Source: Clostridium muellerianum
GTDB lineage: Bacteria; Bacillota; Clostridia; Clostridiales; Clostridiaceae
Assembly (NCBI RefSeq): GCF_012926525.1
Contig: NZ_JABBNI010000001.1
Location: 124,001 to 188,000 of the forward strand
DNA length: 64,000 bases
Reading direction: 5' to 3'
Part shown: in pieces, positions 46,140-59,298 of the stretch
How the letters are laid out: each line of letters starts with the position of its first letter
How positions within the stretch are numbered: position 1 is the first letter of the stretch
Notes under the pieces: model-generated
The model's database searches: none
Told to the model about the DNA's origin: nothing
What the model saw: only the letters and a program-made list of their open reading frames with translations
Made by a program: the position numbers and the translations under genes

Positions 46140-47204
46140 TTGAAAAAAATAATAATGACTGGCGGAGGTTCAGCTGGACATGTAACACCAAATCTTGCTT
46201 TAGTACCGAAATTAAAAGAATTAGGATATGAAATACAGTACATAGGAACTAAAGATGGAATAGAAAGAAAAATAATTGAACAAGAAGAAATTAAATATCA
46301 TGTTATATCCAGTGGAAAACTTAGGAGATATTTTGATATAAAAAATTTTACAGATCCTTTTAAAGTATTAAAAGGAATATTTCAAGCAACTTTAATAATG
46401 AAAAAGGAAAAGCCTAATATGGTATTTTCTAAAGGTGGATTTGTAGCTGTCCCAGTAGTTATAGCAGCTCATTTGAATAAAATTCCAGTTATTGCTCATG
46501 AATCAGATATGACTCCAGGACTTGCCAATAGAATTTCAGCGCCTTACTGCACTAAAGTATGTGTAACTTTTCCTGAGTCTGTAAATAAGATAAAAGATAA
46601 TAAAGCTGTACTTACTGGAACTCCTATAAGAGGAGAGTTACTACAGGGGAGTAAAATATTAGGACGTAAAATTTGTAAATTTGAACAGGATAAACCTATA
46701 CTATTAATAATAGGAGGAAGTCTTGGATCAAAATTTATTAATGATGTTATAAGAGACGGCATAGATAAACTTTTAGAAAAGTATAATATTGTTCATATAT
46801 GTGGAAAAGGAAATTTAGATAAAGAATTAGTAGAAAAAAAGGGATATAAACAATTTGAGTACATAAATGAAGAACTTCCACATATTATGAATGCAGCAGA
46901 TATAGTTTTATCAAGAGCAGGTGCTAATGTAATATTTGAACTTTTAGCTTTGAAAAAGCCTAATATACTAATTCCGCTTTCAAAGAAATCTAGCAGAGGA
47001 GATCAAATTTTAAATGCAGCTTCTTTTGAAAAAAGTGGGTATAGCATTGTAATACAGGAAGAAGAATTAAGTGAAAGTATTTTAATAGAAAGTTTAGAAA
47101 CATTGTGTAATAATAAAAATAAATATATAAACAGTATGGAAAATAGCACAGCTAAGAATGGAACTGAAGCTATAATAAGCACTATAGAAAAATACGCAAA
47201 ATAA
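46140..47204 (+). CDS. murG: UDP-GlcNAc:lipid I N-acetylglucosaminyltransferase MurG
   Basis: A 354-residue GT-B glycosyltransferase making lipid II at the inner face of the membrane. It has the N-terminal glycine loop [41 protein letters not shown], and the C-terminal [13 protein letters not shown] and [23 protein letters not shown] donor-binding motif. The TTG at 46140, 7 bases after GGGAGG, is the best start; GTG 46122 and TTG 46125 are too close to or inside the ribosome site. It stands apart from any mur/fts cluster, as in several Clostridia. Confidence 0.93.
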   Translation: MKKIIMTGGGSAGHVTPNLALVPKLKELGYEIQYIGTKDGIERKIIEQEEIKYHVISSGKLRRYFDIKNFTDPFKVLKGIFQATLIMKKEKPNMVFSKGGFVAVPVVIAAHLNKIPVIAHESDMTPGLANRISAPYCTKVCVTFPESVNKIKDNKAVLTGTPIRGELLQGSKILGRKICKFEQDKPILLIIGGSLGSKFINDVIRDGIDKLLEKYNIVHICGKGNLDKELVEKKGYKQFEYINEELPHIMNAADIVLSRAGANVIFELLALKKPNILIPLSKKSSRGDQILNAASFEKSGYSIVIQEEELSESILIESLETLCNNKNKYINSMENSTAKNGTEAIISTIEKYAK

Positions 47205-51148
<3,944 letters not shown>

Positions 51149-51154
51149 TATAAG

Positions 51155-51184
51155 AAAAAGAAGTGCTTAGGCACTTCTTTTTTA
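51155..51184 (+). terminator. Terminator after the PFOR gene
   Basis: AAAAAGAAGTGC at 51155-51166 pairs with GCACTTCTTTTT at 51171-51182 around TTAG, and T residues follow. Confidence 0.9.
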
Positions 51185-51285
51185 GTTAATAGTTAATTAT
51201 TTAAAATATAAATAAAAAAAGCTTTTAAAATTAGCTAATTAAGGGTACAATTAGAACATAACATATTTAAGGAGGATTTTTATTT

Positions 51286-51651
51286 ATGGATAAAGAGAAT
51301 TTACATGACTGCGGTTGTGGTTGTAATGATGAAGGTTGTGGATGCGGAGAACATGAGCATGAACATAATGATGATTGTGGATGCGGTTGCGGCTGCGGAG
51401 AACATGAAAATTTAATAGTTGATTTAGAAGATGAAAACGGAAATACAGTTCCATGTGAAGTAGTTGATGGATTTGAATATAAAAATAATGAATATGCTAT
51501 AGTACAGCATCCAGAAAATGGAGCAGTATATTTATTTAAAGTAGTAGGTGAAGGTGAAGAAGGAGAACTTGTAATTCCTGATGATAAAGAGTTCGAAGAA
51601 GTATCAGCTTACTATGAAAATATGGTAGAAAACGAACATAATCAACAATAA
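51286..51651 (+). CDS. DUF1292 protein with a Cys/Gly/His-rich N-terminal extension
   Basis: A 121-residue protein. The C-terminal ~80 residues are the DUF1292 beta-rich domain common in Firmicutes (VDLEDENGNTVPCEVVDGFE, YAIVQHPENGAVYLFKVV). In front lie about 40 residues made of repeated CGCGC and CGCGEHE words (about twelve Cys and several His). That extension looks able to bind several metal ions, but no metal is shown. DUF1292 has no defined role; members lie close to spore and cell-division genes. AAGGAGG precedes the ATG. It is flanked by terminators, so monocistronic. Confidence 0.8.
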   Translation: MDKENLHDCGCGCNDEGCGCGEHEHEHNDDCGCGCGCGEHENLIVDLEDENGNTVPCEVVDGFEYKNNEYAIVQHPENGAVYLFKVVGEGEEGELVIPDDKEFEEVSAYYENMVENEHNQQ

Positions 51652-51744
51652 TAAACATAAATACTTGGTTTTAGCTAGGGTTTAAATGCAACTGAAGCTT
51701 AAAAATTTTCATGTATTAGTTAAAATTTTAAATTAGATTAAATA

Positions 51745-51783
51745 AAAGAAAGCCGTTGCAGTAATGCATTGGCTTTCTTTATT
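51745..51783 (+). terminator. Terminator after the DUF1292 gene
   Basis: AAAGAAAGCC at 51745-51754 pairs with GGCTTTCTTT at 51771-51780; inner GTTGCA/TGCATT extends the stem. ATT follows. Confidence 0.85.
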
Positions 51784-51864
51784 AACTTAACTTTTGTAGC
51801 TTAAGCACATTGCGAAGCAAAGCTTTCAAAGTTAAGAGTTACTAACTAGAAAGGTAGTGTTATT

Positions 51865-52506
51865 TTGGAGAAATTAGCCATTTTTGATGTAGACTATACT
51901 TTAACAAAACGAGAAACTCTTATGGAATTTTATTTATTTATGTTAAAGAAAGAACCTAAACTCATAAGACATCTTCCAAGAAGTCTTGTATCGGTGTTTT
52001 TTTATGTATCTAAAATATTAGATGCAGGCAAAGCTAAGGAAAATTTTATATCATTTATAGATGGAATAGAAGAAGTTAGAATGAAGAAAATAGTTGAAGA
52101 ATTTTATAGAACTAGATTGAGCAAAATATTCTATAAAGATGCTATGAATACTATGAAAAAATTAAAATCTGAAGGGTGTAAAATATATTTAATATCAGCA
52201 TCAGCAGAATTTTATCTGGATGAATTGTATAATATAAAAGAAGTAGATATGGTTATAGGTACAAGATTTACCTGTGAAAATGGTAAATATAGAAGAAAGA
52301 TTGTAGGAGAAAATTGTAAAGGAGAAGAAAAAGTAAAAAGGCTTAAGGAAGTTTTAAAAAAAGAAAATATAGAAGTAGATTTTAAAAACTCATATATGTT
52401 TTCGGATTCACTATCAGACATGCCTCTTTTTAACTTAGTGGGGAATCCGTTTCTTATTAATTATAAAAAGGGACATGACAAAATACAGATATTGAACTGG
52501 AAGTAA
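51865..52506 (+). CDS. HAD-IB family phosphatase (SerB-like)
   Basis: A 213-residue HAD hydrolase of subfamily IB. The nucleophile motif is FDVDYTLT near residue 8-15, motif II is YLISASAEF and motif IV is FSDSLSDMPLF, with a helical cap between them. Phosphoserine phosphatases and lipid-phosphate phosphatases share this layout, so the substrate is not defined. TTG 51865 is the start, with AAAGG about ten bases before it. It has no operon partner. Confidence 0.82.
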   Translation: MEKLAIFDVDYTLTKRETLMEFYLFMLKKEPKLIRHLPRSLVSVFFYVSKILDAGKAKENFISFIDGIEEVRMKKIVEEFYRTRLSKIFYKDAMNTMKKLKSEGCKIYLISASAEFYLDELYNIKEVDMVIGTRFTCENGKYRRKIVGENCKGEEKVKRLKEVLKKENIEVDFKNSYMFSDSLSDMPLFNLVGNPFLINYKKGHDKIQILNWK

Positions 52507-52702
52507 ATGAGAGTTAAGAATTAATAAGAGACAGTTAGAGTAGTACTTTTTCATAAAAAACTTTGAATAAATTTTTAATAGCTTGAATTTTAGGTTTAAA
52601 ATCATATAAAAAAAGTGCACTTAGTTCTATATTTTACTAATTATATACTTTTGTGGTATAATAATTGTTATAAAATAAAAATTATTAAATGGAGTGATTT
52701 TA

Positions 52703-53542
52703 ATGAATGAATGCTTTAATAAGTATTTTATATACAATTCTGAAATAAAAAATTCTGAAGAATTCGATGATGCCATGTTAAATAAAGGTAAATCTTTATA
52801 CGAAGTTATAAGAATAATAGATGGCAAACCTTTATTTTTAGATAGACATTTAAATAGAATGGATAATTCATCAAAAATATCAAAACTAAGTTTATGGCTT
52901 AATAAAAAGCGTGTAGAAGAAAAAATATTGCAATTAATAAAAATAAATGGTGTTGATTCAGGCAATATAAAATTTTTATTTAATTTTCAAGAAGATGTAT
53001 TAAAAAAAGAACAAAATAAGACTTTTATGTGTTATTTTGTAAAACATCATTATCCTTTTAAAGAAGATTACGAAAATGGAGTAGATACGATACTTTATCA
53101 CGGAGAAAGAAATAATCCTAATGCAAAAATTATAAATTCAGATTTTAGATCTATGGTGGATAAGGAAATAGTGGCTAAAAGTGCTTTTGAAGCTATATTA
53201 GTAGATCGAAATGGTAATATAACCGAAGGTAGCAAATCTAATATATTCATGATTAAAAATAATAGTGTCTTAACAGCACCTCTTGAAGATGTTTTACCAG
53301 GGGTTACTAGAAATGTTATAATGGACTTATGTAAGGATTTAGGCATTGAATTAAAAGAAGAAAAAATTAATTATAATAATTTAGAAAGTTTAGAAGCTCT
53401 ATTCATATCAGGCACTTCTCCAAAAGTTTTACCTATAAAATCTATAGATAAAATGAATTTTAATTCTGCAAAAAATGAAATGGTTCTCAAAATAATGAAA
53501 GCATACGATGAAGCAGTTAAAAAGGATATTTTAAGTATATGA
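52703..53542 (+). CDS. Class IV aminotransferase / aminodeoxychorismate lyase family enzyme
   Basis: A 279-residue PLP enzyme of fold type IV. It shows the SLYEVIRIIDGKPLFLDRHLNRM start, the region with the PLP lysine (MVDKEIVAKSAFEAIL) and ITEGSKSNIFMIKN, followed by LPGVTRNVIMDL. These features are shared by branched-chain and D-amino acid aminotransferases and by 4-amino-4-deoxychorismate lyase (PabC). No pabA/pabB is adjacent, so PabC is not assured. GGAGTG precedes the ATG at 52703; the GTG at 52694 lies inside it. Confidence 0.85.
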   Translation: MNECFNKYFIYNSEIKNSEEFDDAMLNKGKSLYEVIRIIDGKPLFLDRHLNRMDNSSKISKLSLWLNKKRVEEKILQLIKINGVDSGNIKFLFNFQEDVLKKEQNKTFMCYFVKHHYPFKEDYENGVDTILYHGERNNPNAKIINSDFRSMVDKEIVAKSAFEAILVDRNGNITEGSKSNIFMIKNNSVLTAPLEDVLPGVTRNVIMDLCKDLGIELKEEKINYNNLESLEALFISGTSPKVLPIKSIDKMNFNSAKNEMVLKIMKAYDEAVKKDILSI

Positions 53543-53564
53543 AAGAAAATAACAAGTAAAAGAT

Positions 53565-53662
53565 GTTAGTATATTTTGCGATTGACAAGGAAAAGCAGGT
53601 TCCACTGATGGTTGTTTTATCAAAGGGTTTTGTTGACGCAGTATGACGCAAAATATACTAAC
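53565..53662. repeat. 98-bp element bounded by a perfect 16-bp inverted repeat
   Basis: GTTAGTATATTTTGCG at 53565-53580 is the exact complement of CGCAAAATATACTAAC at 53647-53662. The 66-base interior is less AT-rich than its surroundings (GGAAAAGCAGGTTCCACTG), so it may be a folded RNA or small mobile repeat. Confidence 0.6.
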
Positions 53663-53756
53663 TGGCTTCCTAGTTATTTTTGAATATGCCTTAAGTTAAA
53701 AAATATTTTATTAAAATTATGAATAGAGTTTTTAGTAATACATCTAGCAGTAATAT

Positions 53757-53801
53757 TAAGCTTAAAAGCAAAAAAAGACTTATGCTTTTAAGCTTATTTT
53801 T
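53757..53801 (+). terminator. Terminator hairpin downstream of the aminotransferase gene
   Basis: TAAGCTTAAAAGCA at 53757-53770 pairs perfectly with TGCTTTTAAGCTTA at 53783-53796, then TTTTTAT. Confidence 0.75.
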
Positions 53802-54379
53802 ATCTTATGAATATTTATTTGTTATATGGTTTTTTAGAATAAGATAAAATGTTTATATACATATAACAATATAAGTTATATAATAAGAGAAAAGTACAAT
53901 TATGGGTATTTATGGCACATGTTTTCTAATAATTAAGATTTTAAGAGTTTTTTTCTTAGGGAGGAAGAGAGTTATATTAAAGTTTAATATTTTTTCTAAA
54001 TATACATTCTTATATGTTGTGTAATATTTTTGAAATTAAGGAAGGTTTAATTGAGATAGGTGAAAGTAGGCATCTACAAAGTTCAATATATCTATTACAG
54101 TTTATAGAAAATTATTATGGATATTCAAACTAAAAGTTGTATCATTAAATGTAAAGTATAACAAAAAAGTGTAAAATTCATTTTTATACAAAATACATCA
54201 TAATAAGTATTTTATACCATAGTTTACCCATGTTATAATAAATACATATAGAACTTTGAAATTTAAGAAGTTTTATGTAATACAAATATTACATAAAGAG
54301 AAAAGAAAATGAAACGATAATATTAAGAACCTTTAGAATTTAAAAAGTATTTAGGTTATATATAATAGGGGGGAAATTA

Positions 54380-56338
54380 ATGAAAAAGATATATGAGGAG
54401 TCCTCATTAGAAAAAAGTATAAAAAAGGCCTGCAATGAATTTGGTGTGACTGAGGAACAAGTAAAATATAAAATTTTAGATGAGAAGAAACATTTGTTTA
54501 TGAGAAAGTTAGTTGTTGAAATAGAGATTTTAGATGATGTGAAGGCTGAAAATGTCCAAATTAATGATGAAGAATTATATATAGATAAAAAAGATGGCAC
54601 TGTAAAAATATTGAATGGTAAAGTAGTGGTTAAAAACCCTGAAGAAGGAGGAGCACCTGCATCTATAGCAGTAAGTGATAGCATAAAGGTAATAGTAGAT
54701 GGCGAGGAAGTTAAGGGTAAAAAAGAAGTTTTTAAAGAAAATAAAATAGAAGTTTTTTTTCCGGAAGGTAAAGCCTATAGAGAACTAAAAATTAATTTAT
54801 CCGATGATTTAATGGAAGCGTATGCAAGTATTGTATATAAACCTGAAAATGTATTTAAATTGAAAGATTGTGAAGAAACTACAATGGCAGTTTTAAAAAC
54901 TGAGGTTGTTAAACAAAATTTTCCACCAAAGTATAAAGTTGAAGAACTTAAGCAAGAATTAAACAACAATAATGTAGTATATGGTATAATAGAAGAAAAT
55001 TTGAGATCATGTGTAGAAAATCCGTGTAAAAACTATCTAGTTGCTAAAGGTGATCAGATACAAAACGGAAAAGATGATTTTGTGGAAGTAAAATTTCAGA
55101 CCGATGCAGATTTGAAAAAATTGAAGGAAGATAAAGTTGGAAATATAGACTTTAAAAGTATAGGTTCTGTAGCAGCAGTGGAAAAAGGAGATTTAATAGC
55201 TGAGAGGCATCCTGGGGATGGTGGAAAAGATGGATGTGATGTTGCTGGAAAAATAAAAAAGCATAAACCAGGAAAAAAATTAAAATTAAAAGCAGGAGAA
55301 GGATGCACTACTAGTGATAATTTAATATTTTCAACTAGATCAGGAAAACCATGTGTAAAAAGCAATACCTTTTATGTTTATCAAGTTCATGAAATTAGAA
55401 GTGATGTGGATTTGAAAACAGGTAATATAAAGTTTATGGGAGATATAATCGTATATGGTAGTGTAAAAGAAGGAATGCAAATAGAGTGTGGAAACTCCTT
55501 AATTATAGAAAAGGATGTAGAAAGAGCTGATATAAAATCAATTGGAGATATAAGTGTAAAAGGTAATGTTATTGCTGGTAAAATATTTGCTGGTGGTGAG
55601 GATGTTGCAAAAATTAAATGCATAAAAGACTTACAAACTTTTAAAGAAACATTAACCAATTTAATATCAGCAGTAGAAGAAATAAGAAAGTTTAACCTTT
55701 TAGGTCCTGATAAGAAAGATGGAGAAATAATAAAGATTCTTATAGAAAACAAATTTAAAACATTTTCAAAGCTATGTATAAATGTTGTTGCAGATTTAAA
55801 TATGCAGCGTGGTGATTATGATGAGGAAGGTTTAGTAAAACTTATAAGAACAAAGTTAATAGGAATAGCACCTGTTAGCATAGAACATTATTCAATATTA
55901 CGTAAGATTATAGAAGCTGTAGAAGAAAAGTTGGTGATTTTAAATAATGATTTATCTATACCCGTAAATGTAAAACTGTCGTATTGCCAGGACTCAAATG
56001 TGCAAAGCTCAGGAGATATTGTTATATCTGGAAAGGGTGAGTATATATCTAATATTGCAGCTAATGGAAGTATATATTTTATGCAAGAGAGAAGCGTGGC
56101 TAGAGGTGGAAGCTTAAATGCTAAAGACGAAATTAAGTGTAGAATAGTTGGAAGTACAGCGGGAGTGTCCACAAAGTTAAAGGTGGAAAAGAGTGGACAC
56201 ATATGGATTGATGAAGCTTACCAAAATACGATATTCTTAGTAGGAAATAGAGAATATATTTTGGATACGCCAAGCAGAGGTGTACATGCATATCTAGATA
56301 GCAGCGGTGATATAGTTGTAGATAAGTTGAAGCTTTAA
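54380..56338 (+). CDS. FapA family (DUF342) protein with Jag-N-like start
   Basis: A 652-residue protein. Residues 1-45 resemble the Jag N-terminal domain (EESSLEKSIKKACNEFGVTE). The rest is the DUF342/FapA beta-helix core (DGGKDGCDVAGKIKKHKPGK, IKFMGDIIVYGSVKEGM, DIKSIGDISVKGNVIAGKI, GEYISNIAANGSIYF) with helical insertions about 415-520. FapA proteins affect polar or flagellar assembly in Vibrio, and clostridial copies lie in flagellar/chemotaxis operons, as here. A direct role is not shown. GGGGGGAAATTA precedes ATG 54380. It is the first gene of the operon leading to cheW. Confidence 0.85.
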   Translation: MKKIYEESSLEKSIKKACNEFGVTEEQVKYKILDEKKHLFMRKLVVEIEILDDVKAENVQINDEELYIDKKDGTVKILNGKVVVKNPEEGGAPASIAVSDSIKVIVDGEEVKGKKEVFKENKIEVFFPEGKAYRELKINLSDDLMEAYASIVYKPENVFKLKDCEETTMAVLKTEVVKQNFPPKYKVEELKQELNNNNVVYGIIEENLRSCVENPCKNYLVAKGDQIQNGKDDFVEVKFQTDADLKKLKEDKVGNIDFKSIGSVAAVEKGDLIAERHPGDGGKDGCDVAGKIKKHKPGKKLKLKAGEGCTTSDNLIFSTRSGKPCVKSNTFYVYQVHEIRSDVDLKTGNIKFMGDIIVYGSVKEGMQIECGNSLIIEKDVERADIKSIGDISVKGNVIAGKIFAGGEDVAKIKCIKDLQTFKETLTNLISAVEEIRKFNLLGPDKKDGEIIKILIENKFKTFSKLCINVVADLNMQRGDYDEEGLVKLIRTKLIGIAPVSIEHYSILRKIIEAVEEKLVILNNDLSIPVNVKLSYCQDSNVQSSGDIVISGKGEYISNIAANGSIYFMQERSVARGGSLNAKDEIKCRIVGSTAGVSTKLKVEKSGHIWIDEAYQNTIFLVGNREYILDTPSRGVHAYLDSSGDIVVDKLKL

Positions 56339-56423
56339 AAAATTATAATTATTATTGATGAATACACAGATTTTGTAAGATTTTACACTGAATTTAATAA
56401 AATGGGGAGGAGTTATCAAAAAA

Positions 56424-56870
56424 ATGGATAGTAAAGAAGCTAAAATATTAATATTCAGCATAAATGGAGAAGAATATGCTACAGATATTATGGAAGTGGA
56501 AAGAATTTTGGGATATGAACAGCCAACTAAGATTCCTGATTCTCCGGCGTTTGTAGAAGGAGTAATAAATTATGAAGGAGATGTACTGCCTGTAATATCT
56601 TTAGCTAAAAGATTCAATTTGCAGGAAGAAGAAAAAAATGATAATGCCAAAATAATAGTGTCAAAGCAAAAAAATAATAAGTTCGGCATAGTTGTTCATG
56701 TGGTATCAGAAGTTAGAAATATACATGAAAATGAAATAGAAGATCCACCTGAAATAGCAGTAGGAATTTCAAAAAGGTATATAAAAGGTTTGGTAAAAAT
56801 AAAAGGACAAATAATTATATTGCTGGATCTTGGAAATATATTAACAGAGGATGAAAAAAAGCTTATTTAA
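56424..56870 (+). CDS. cheW: Chemotaxis coupling protein CheW
   Basis: A 148-residue CheW beta-barrel joining receptors to CheA. The family signature is FSINGEEYATDIMEVERILGYE, then PAFVEGVINYEGDVLPVISLAKRF. The start ATG 56424 has GGGGAGG about 12 bases upstream. It is the first of two CheW genes in the operon (the other is at 62647). It is followed by cheD with 25 bases between. Confidence 0.93.
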   Translation: MDSKEAKILIFSINGEEYATDIMEVERILGYEQPTKIPDSPAFVEGVINYEGDVLPVISLAKRFNLQEEEKNDNAKIIVSKQKNNKFGIVVHVVSEVRNIHENEIEDPPEIAVGISKRYIKGLVKIKGQIIILLDLGNILTEDEKKLI

Positions 56871-56895
56871 TTTATGAAATGAAAGGTGTATATTT

Positions 56896-57384
56896 ATGGA
56901 GATAAAAGAGATAAAAGTAGGAATTGCAGATTTAAATACAGCTTTTTCTCCTGACAGAATAATAACTGTAGGGTTGGGTTCTTGTATAGGAATAGCCATA
57001 TATGATGCAACAAAGTCTTTAGGTGGACTTGCTCATATAATGCTTCCTGATAGTACTCAATTTAATAACGTAACAAATCCGTTAAAGTTTGCTGATTTAG
57101 CAGTTCCTATATTGATAGAAAAATTAGAAAAGTTAGGTGCATCAAGACGAAACCTCAAAGCAAAAATAGCTGGAGGAGCTTCTATGTTTAACTTTTCAGA
57201 TAAAAGTATGATAATGGATATTGGAAATAGAAATGGTATAGCAGTAAAAAATGCTTTAAAAGAATATTCAATACCTTTAATTGGAGAGGATATTGGAGGA
57301 AACAAAGGCAGAACTATGATACTTGATAATAGTGATGGAGCTGTAACCATTAAAACAGTTGGAATGGGAGTAAGAGAACTTTAA
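56896..57384 (+). CDS. cheD: Chemoreceptor glutamine deamidase CheD
   Basis: A 162-residue deamidase that converts receptor glutamines to glutamates and is stimulated or held by CheC. The catalytic cysteine is C30 in VGLGSCIGI, the histidine is H47 in GLAHIMLPDS, and the threonine region follows. CheC lies in the same operon, giving the full CheC-CheD-CheY adaptation branch typical of Bacillus and Clostridium. The ATG at 56896 follows GAAAGGTG. Confidence 0.93.
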   Translation: MEIKEIKVGIADLNTAFSPDRIITVGLGSCIGIAIYDATKSLGGLAHIMLPDSTQFNNVTNPLKFADLAVPILIEKLEKLGASRRNLKAKIAGGASMFNFSDKSMIMDIGNRNGIAVKNALKEYSIPLIGEDIGGNKGRTMILDNSDGAVTIKTVGMGVREL

Positions 57385-57435
57385 TTTGTTGGTAAATGTG
57401 CCATAAGCTTAAGTTAAAAAAGAGGTGATGGTAAT

Positions 57436-58512
57436 TTGAGTAAAGTTAAAGTTTTGGTCGTGGATGATTCTGCTTTAATGAGAAAATTTATATCAGATAT
57501 GATAAATGAAGAATCTGATATGGAGGCTATGGATATTGCAAGGAATGGAGAAGATTTTTTAAATAAACTAGTACAAGGCAGCGTTCCAGATGTTATAACT
57601 TTGGATGTGGAAATGCCTAAGATAGATGGAATTACTGCATTAAAGAAGCTAAAAAAAATGAACATAAATATACCTGTAATAGTCTTAAGCAGTATTTCAA
57701 AGAGAGGACCTGAACTTACTATGGAATGTCTTGAAGCAGGAGCATTTGACTTTGTACCAAAGCCTTCTGGAACAATATCTCTTGACATAAATAAAATTAA
57801 AAATGAATTAGTTGAAAAAATAAGATTGGCATTTAAAAAGGGATTGCCAGAAGATCAAATGGTTGGAAAGGATATGCAGTTAGATAATAAATTTCAAACC
57901 GGAATAAAAGCTGAAATGAAAACAACTAGTAGACAAGGTAAAGTGGAAGCTGTAGTTATAGGAGCATCTACAGGTGGACCTAAGGCGATATATACAGTAG
58001 TTACAGCGCTACCAGAAAATTTAGGAGTTCCTGTGTTTGTAGTACAACATATGCCTGTAGGATTTACAAAGGCTTTTTCAGAAAGACTTAATTCGAATAG
58101 TAAAATACATGTAGTAGAAGCATCGGAGGGTATGGATATAAAAAAGGATACAGTATATGTAGCACAAGGTGGATTTCATATGGAAGTGGGATCAGATCAT
58201 AAAATACATTTGAATACTGAGCCTCCTATATGGGGAGTACGTCCAGCTGTAGATAAATTATTTATTTCTGCCTCAAAAGTGTATGGATCTCAAATTGTAA
58301 GTGTAGTACTTACTGGCATGGGGAAAGATGGTGCTGAAGGAACTGTAGAAATTAAAAAAAAGGGGGGCTTAACTATAGCTGAAGATAAGTCTACTTGTAC
58401 TATATATGGTATGCCAAAGGCAGCTTATGAAACTGGTATGGTAGATAAAGTATTGCCAATAGATAATGTAGCATATGAAATAATAAAAGTAGTATCAGGG
58501 ATTGGGAGGTAG
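57436..58512 (+). CDS. cheB: Protein-glutamate methylesterase CheB
   Basis: A 358-residue response regulator with an enzymatic output. The receiver has DD at 10-11 and phospho-acceptor D57 in TLDVEMP. The catalytic triad is Ser in VIGASTGGP, His in VQHMP and Asp in GMGKDGAEG. It removes methyl groups from chemoreceptors. It starts with TTG at 57436 after AGAGGTGATGG. cheR, the opposing methyltransferase gene, follows 5 bases later. Confidence 0.95.
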   Translation: MSKVKVLVVDDSALMRKFISDMINEESDMEAMDIARNGEDFLNKLVQGSVPDVITLDVEMPKIDGITALKKLKKMNINIPVIVLSSISKRGPELTMECLEAGAFDFVPKPSGTISLDINKIKNELVEKIRLAFKKGLPEDQMVGKDMQLDNKFQTGIKAEMKTTSRQGKVEAVVIGASTGGPKAIYTVVTALPENLGVPVFVVQHMPVGFTKAFSERLNSNSKIHVVEASEGMDIKKDTVYVAQGGFHMEVGSDHKIHLNTEPPIWGVRPAVDKLFISASKVYGSQIVSVVLTGMGKDGAEGTVEIKKKGGLTIAEDKSTCTIYGMPKAAYETGMVDKVLPIDNVAYEIIKVVSGIGR

Positions 58513-58517
58513 ATTTT

Positions 58518-59285
58518 ATGGATATGGACTATTTTGAGAAATGGGTGCTTAAGGAATTTAATATAAACCTATCTGCCTATAAATCAAACCAACTTCATAG
58601 AAGAATAAATAGTTTAATGTCAAGAGTAGGATCAAGCTCTATACAAGAATACATAGAACTATTAAAAAAGGATCCAGCGCAAAAACAAAAGTTTTTAGAC
58701 TTTATAACTATAAATGTTTCAGAGTTTTTTAGAAATCCTGAAATATTTGAAGAACTTAAGGAAAAATTAAAAAGTGAGCTTTTAAAGAACAACAATTCTT
58801 TAAAAATATGGAGTGCAGCATGTTCTATAGGAGCAGAACCGTATTCTATAGCAATGTATTTAGATGAGGTTTCGCCTGGTGGTAGACATAAAATAATAGC
58901 AACGGATATAGATAATACTATAATTGAAAGAGCTAAAAAAGGTGAATATGTAGATTCAGAAATAAAAAATGTAAAAAAACAATATTTAGATAAATATTTT
59001 ACACAAATGGGCGATAAATATACCATGAGTTCTAAAATAAAAAATATGGTAACTTTTAAAAAGCATGATTTAATACTTGAAAGCTATGATAAAGATTTTG
59101 ATTTGATAGTATGTAGAAATGTAGTAATATATTTTAATCAGGATGTAAAAGATAATATTTACAAGAAATTTAGTGAATCGTTGAAAAAAGGTGGATTACT
59201 ATTTGTAGGAGCCACCGAAAGTATATATAATTACAGAGATTATGGATTTGAAAAAGCTTCTACATTCATATATAGAAAGTTGTAA
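58518..59285 (+). CDS. cheR: Chemotaxis protein methyltransferase CheR
   Basis: A 255-residue SAM-dependent methyltransferase adding methyl groups to receptor glutamates. The all-helical N-terminal domain is followed by the SAM fold, with NVSEFFRNPEIFEEL, WSAACSIGAEPYSIAM and FDLIVCRNVVIYF. The ribosome site GGGAGG overlaps the cheB stop region, so the two are coupled. cheA begins 13 bases after its end. Confidence 0.95.
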   Translation: MDMDYFEKWVLKEFNINLSAYKSNQLHRRINSLMSRVGSSSIQEYIELLKKDPAQKQKFLDFITINVSEFFRNPEIFEELKEKLKSELLKNNNSLKIWSAACSIGAEPYSIAMYLDEVSPGGRHKIIATDIDNTIIERAKKGEYVDSEIKNVKKQYLDKYFTQMGDKYTMSSKIKNMVTFKKHDLILESYDKDFDLIVCRNVVIYFNQDVKDNIYKKFSESLKKGGLLFVGATESIYNYRDYGFEKASTFIYRKL

Positions 59286-59298
59286 GGAGGGGATAAAT

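Larger units (their letters stand above)
53543..54379. other. ~840-base AT-rich gap upstream of the chemotaxis operon
   Basis: It contains a palindromic element (53565-53662), a terminator (53757-53801) and then 580 bases without a gene. The end of the gap should hold the promoter of the fapA-che operon; TTTACC...TATAAT-like words occur near 54225-54240, but the spacing is not a clean sigma-A or sigma-D match. Confidence 0.4.
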
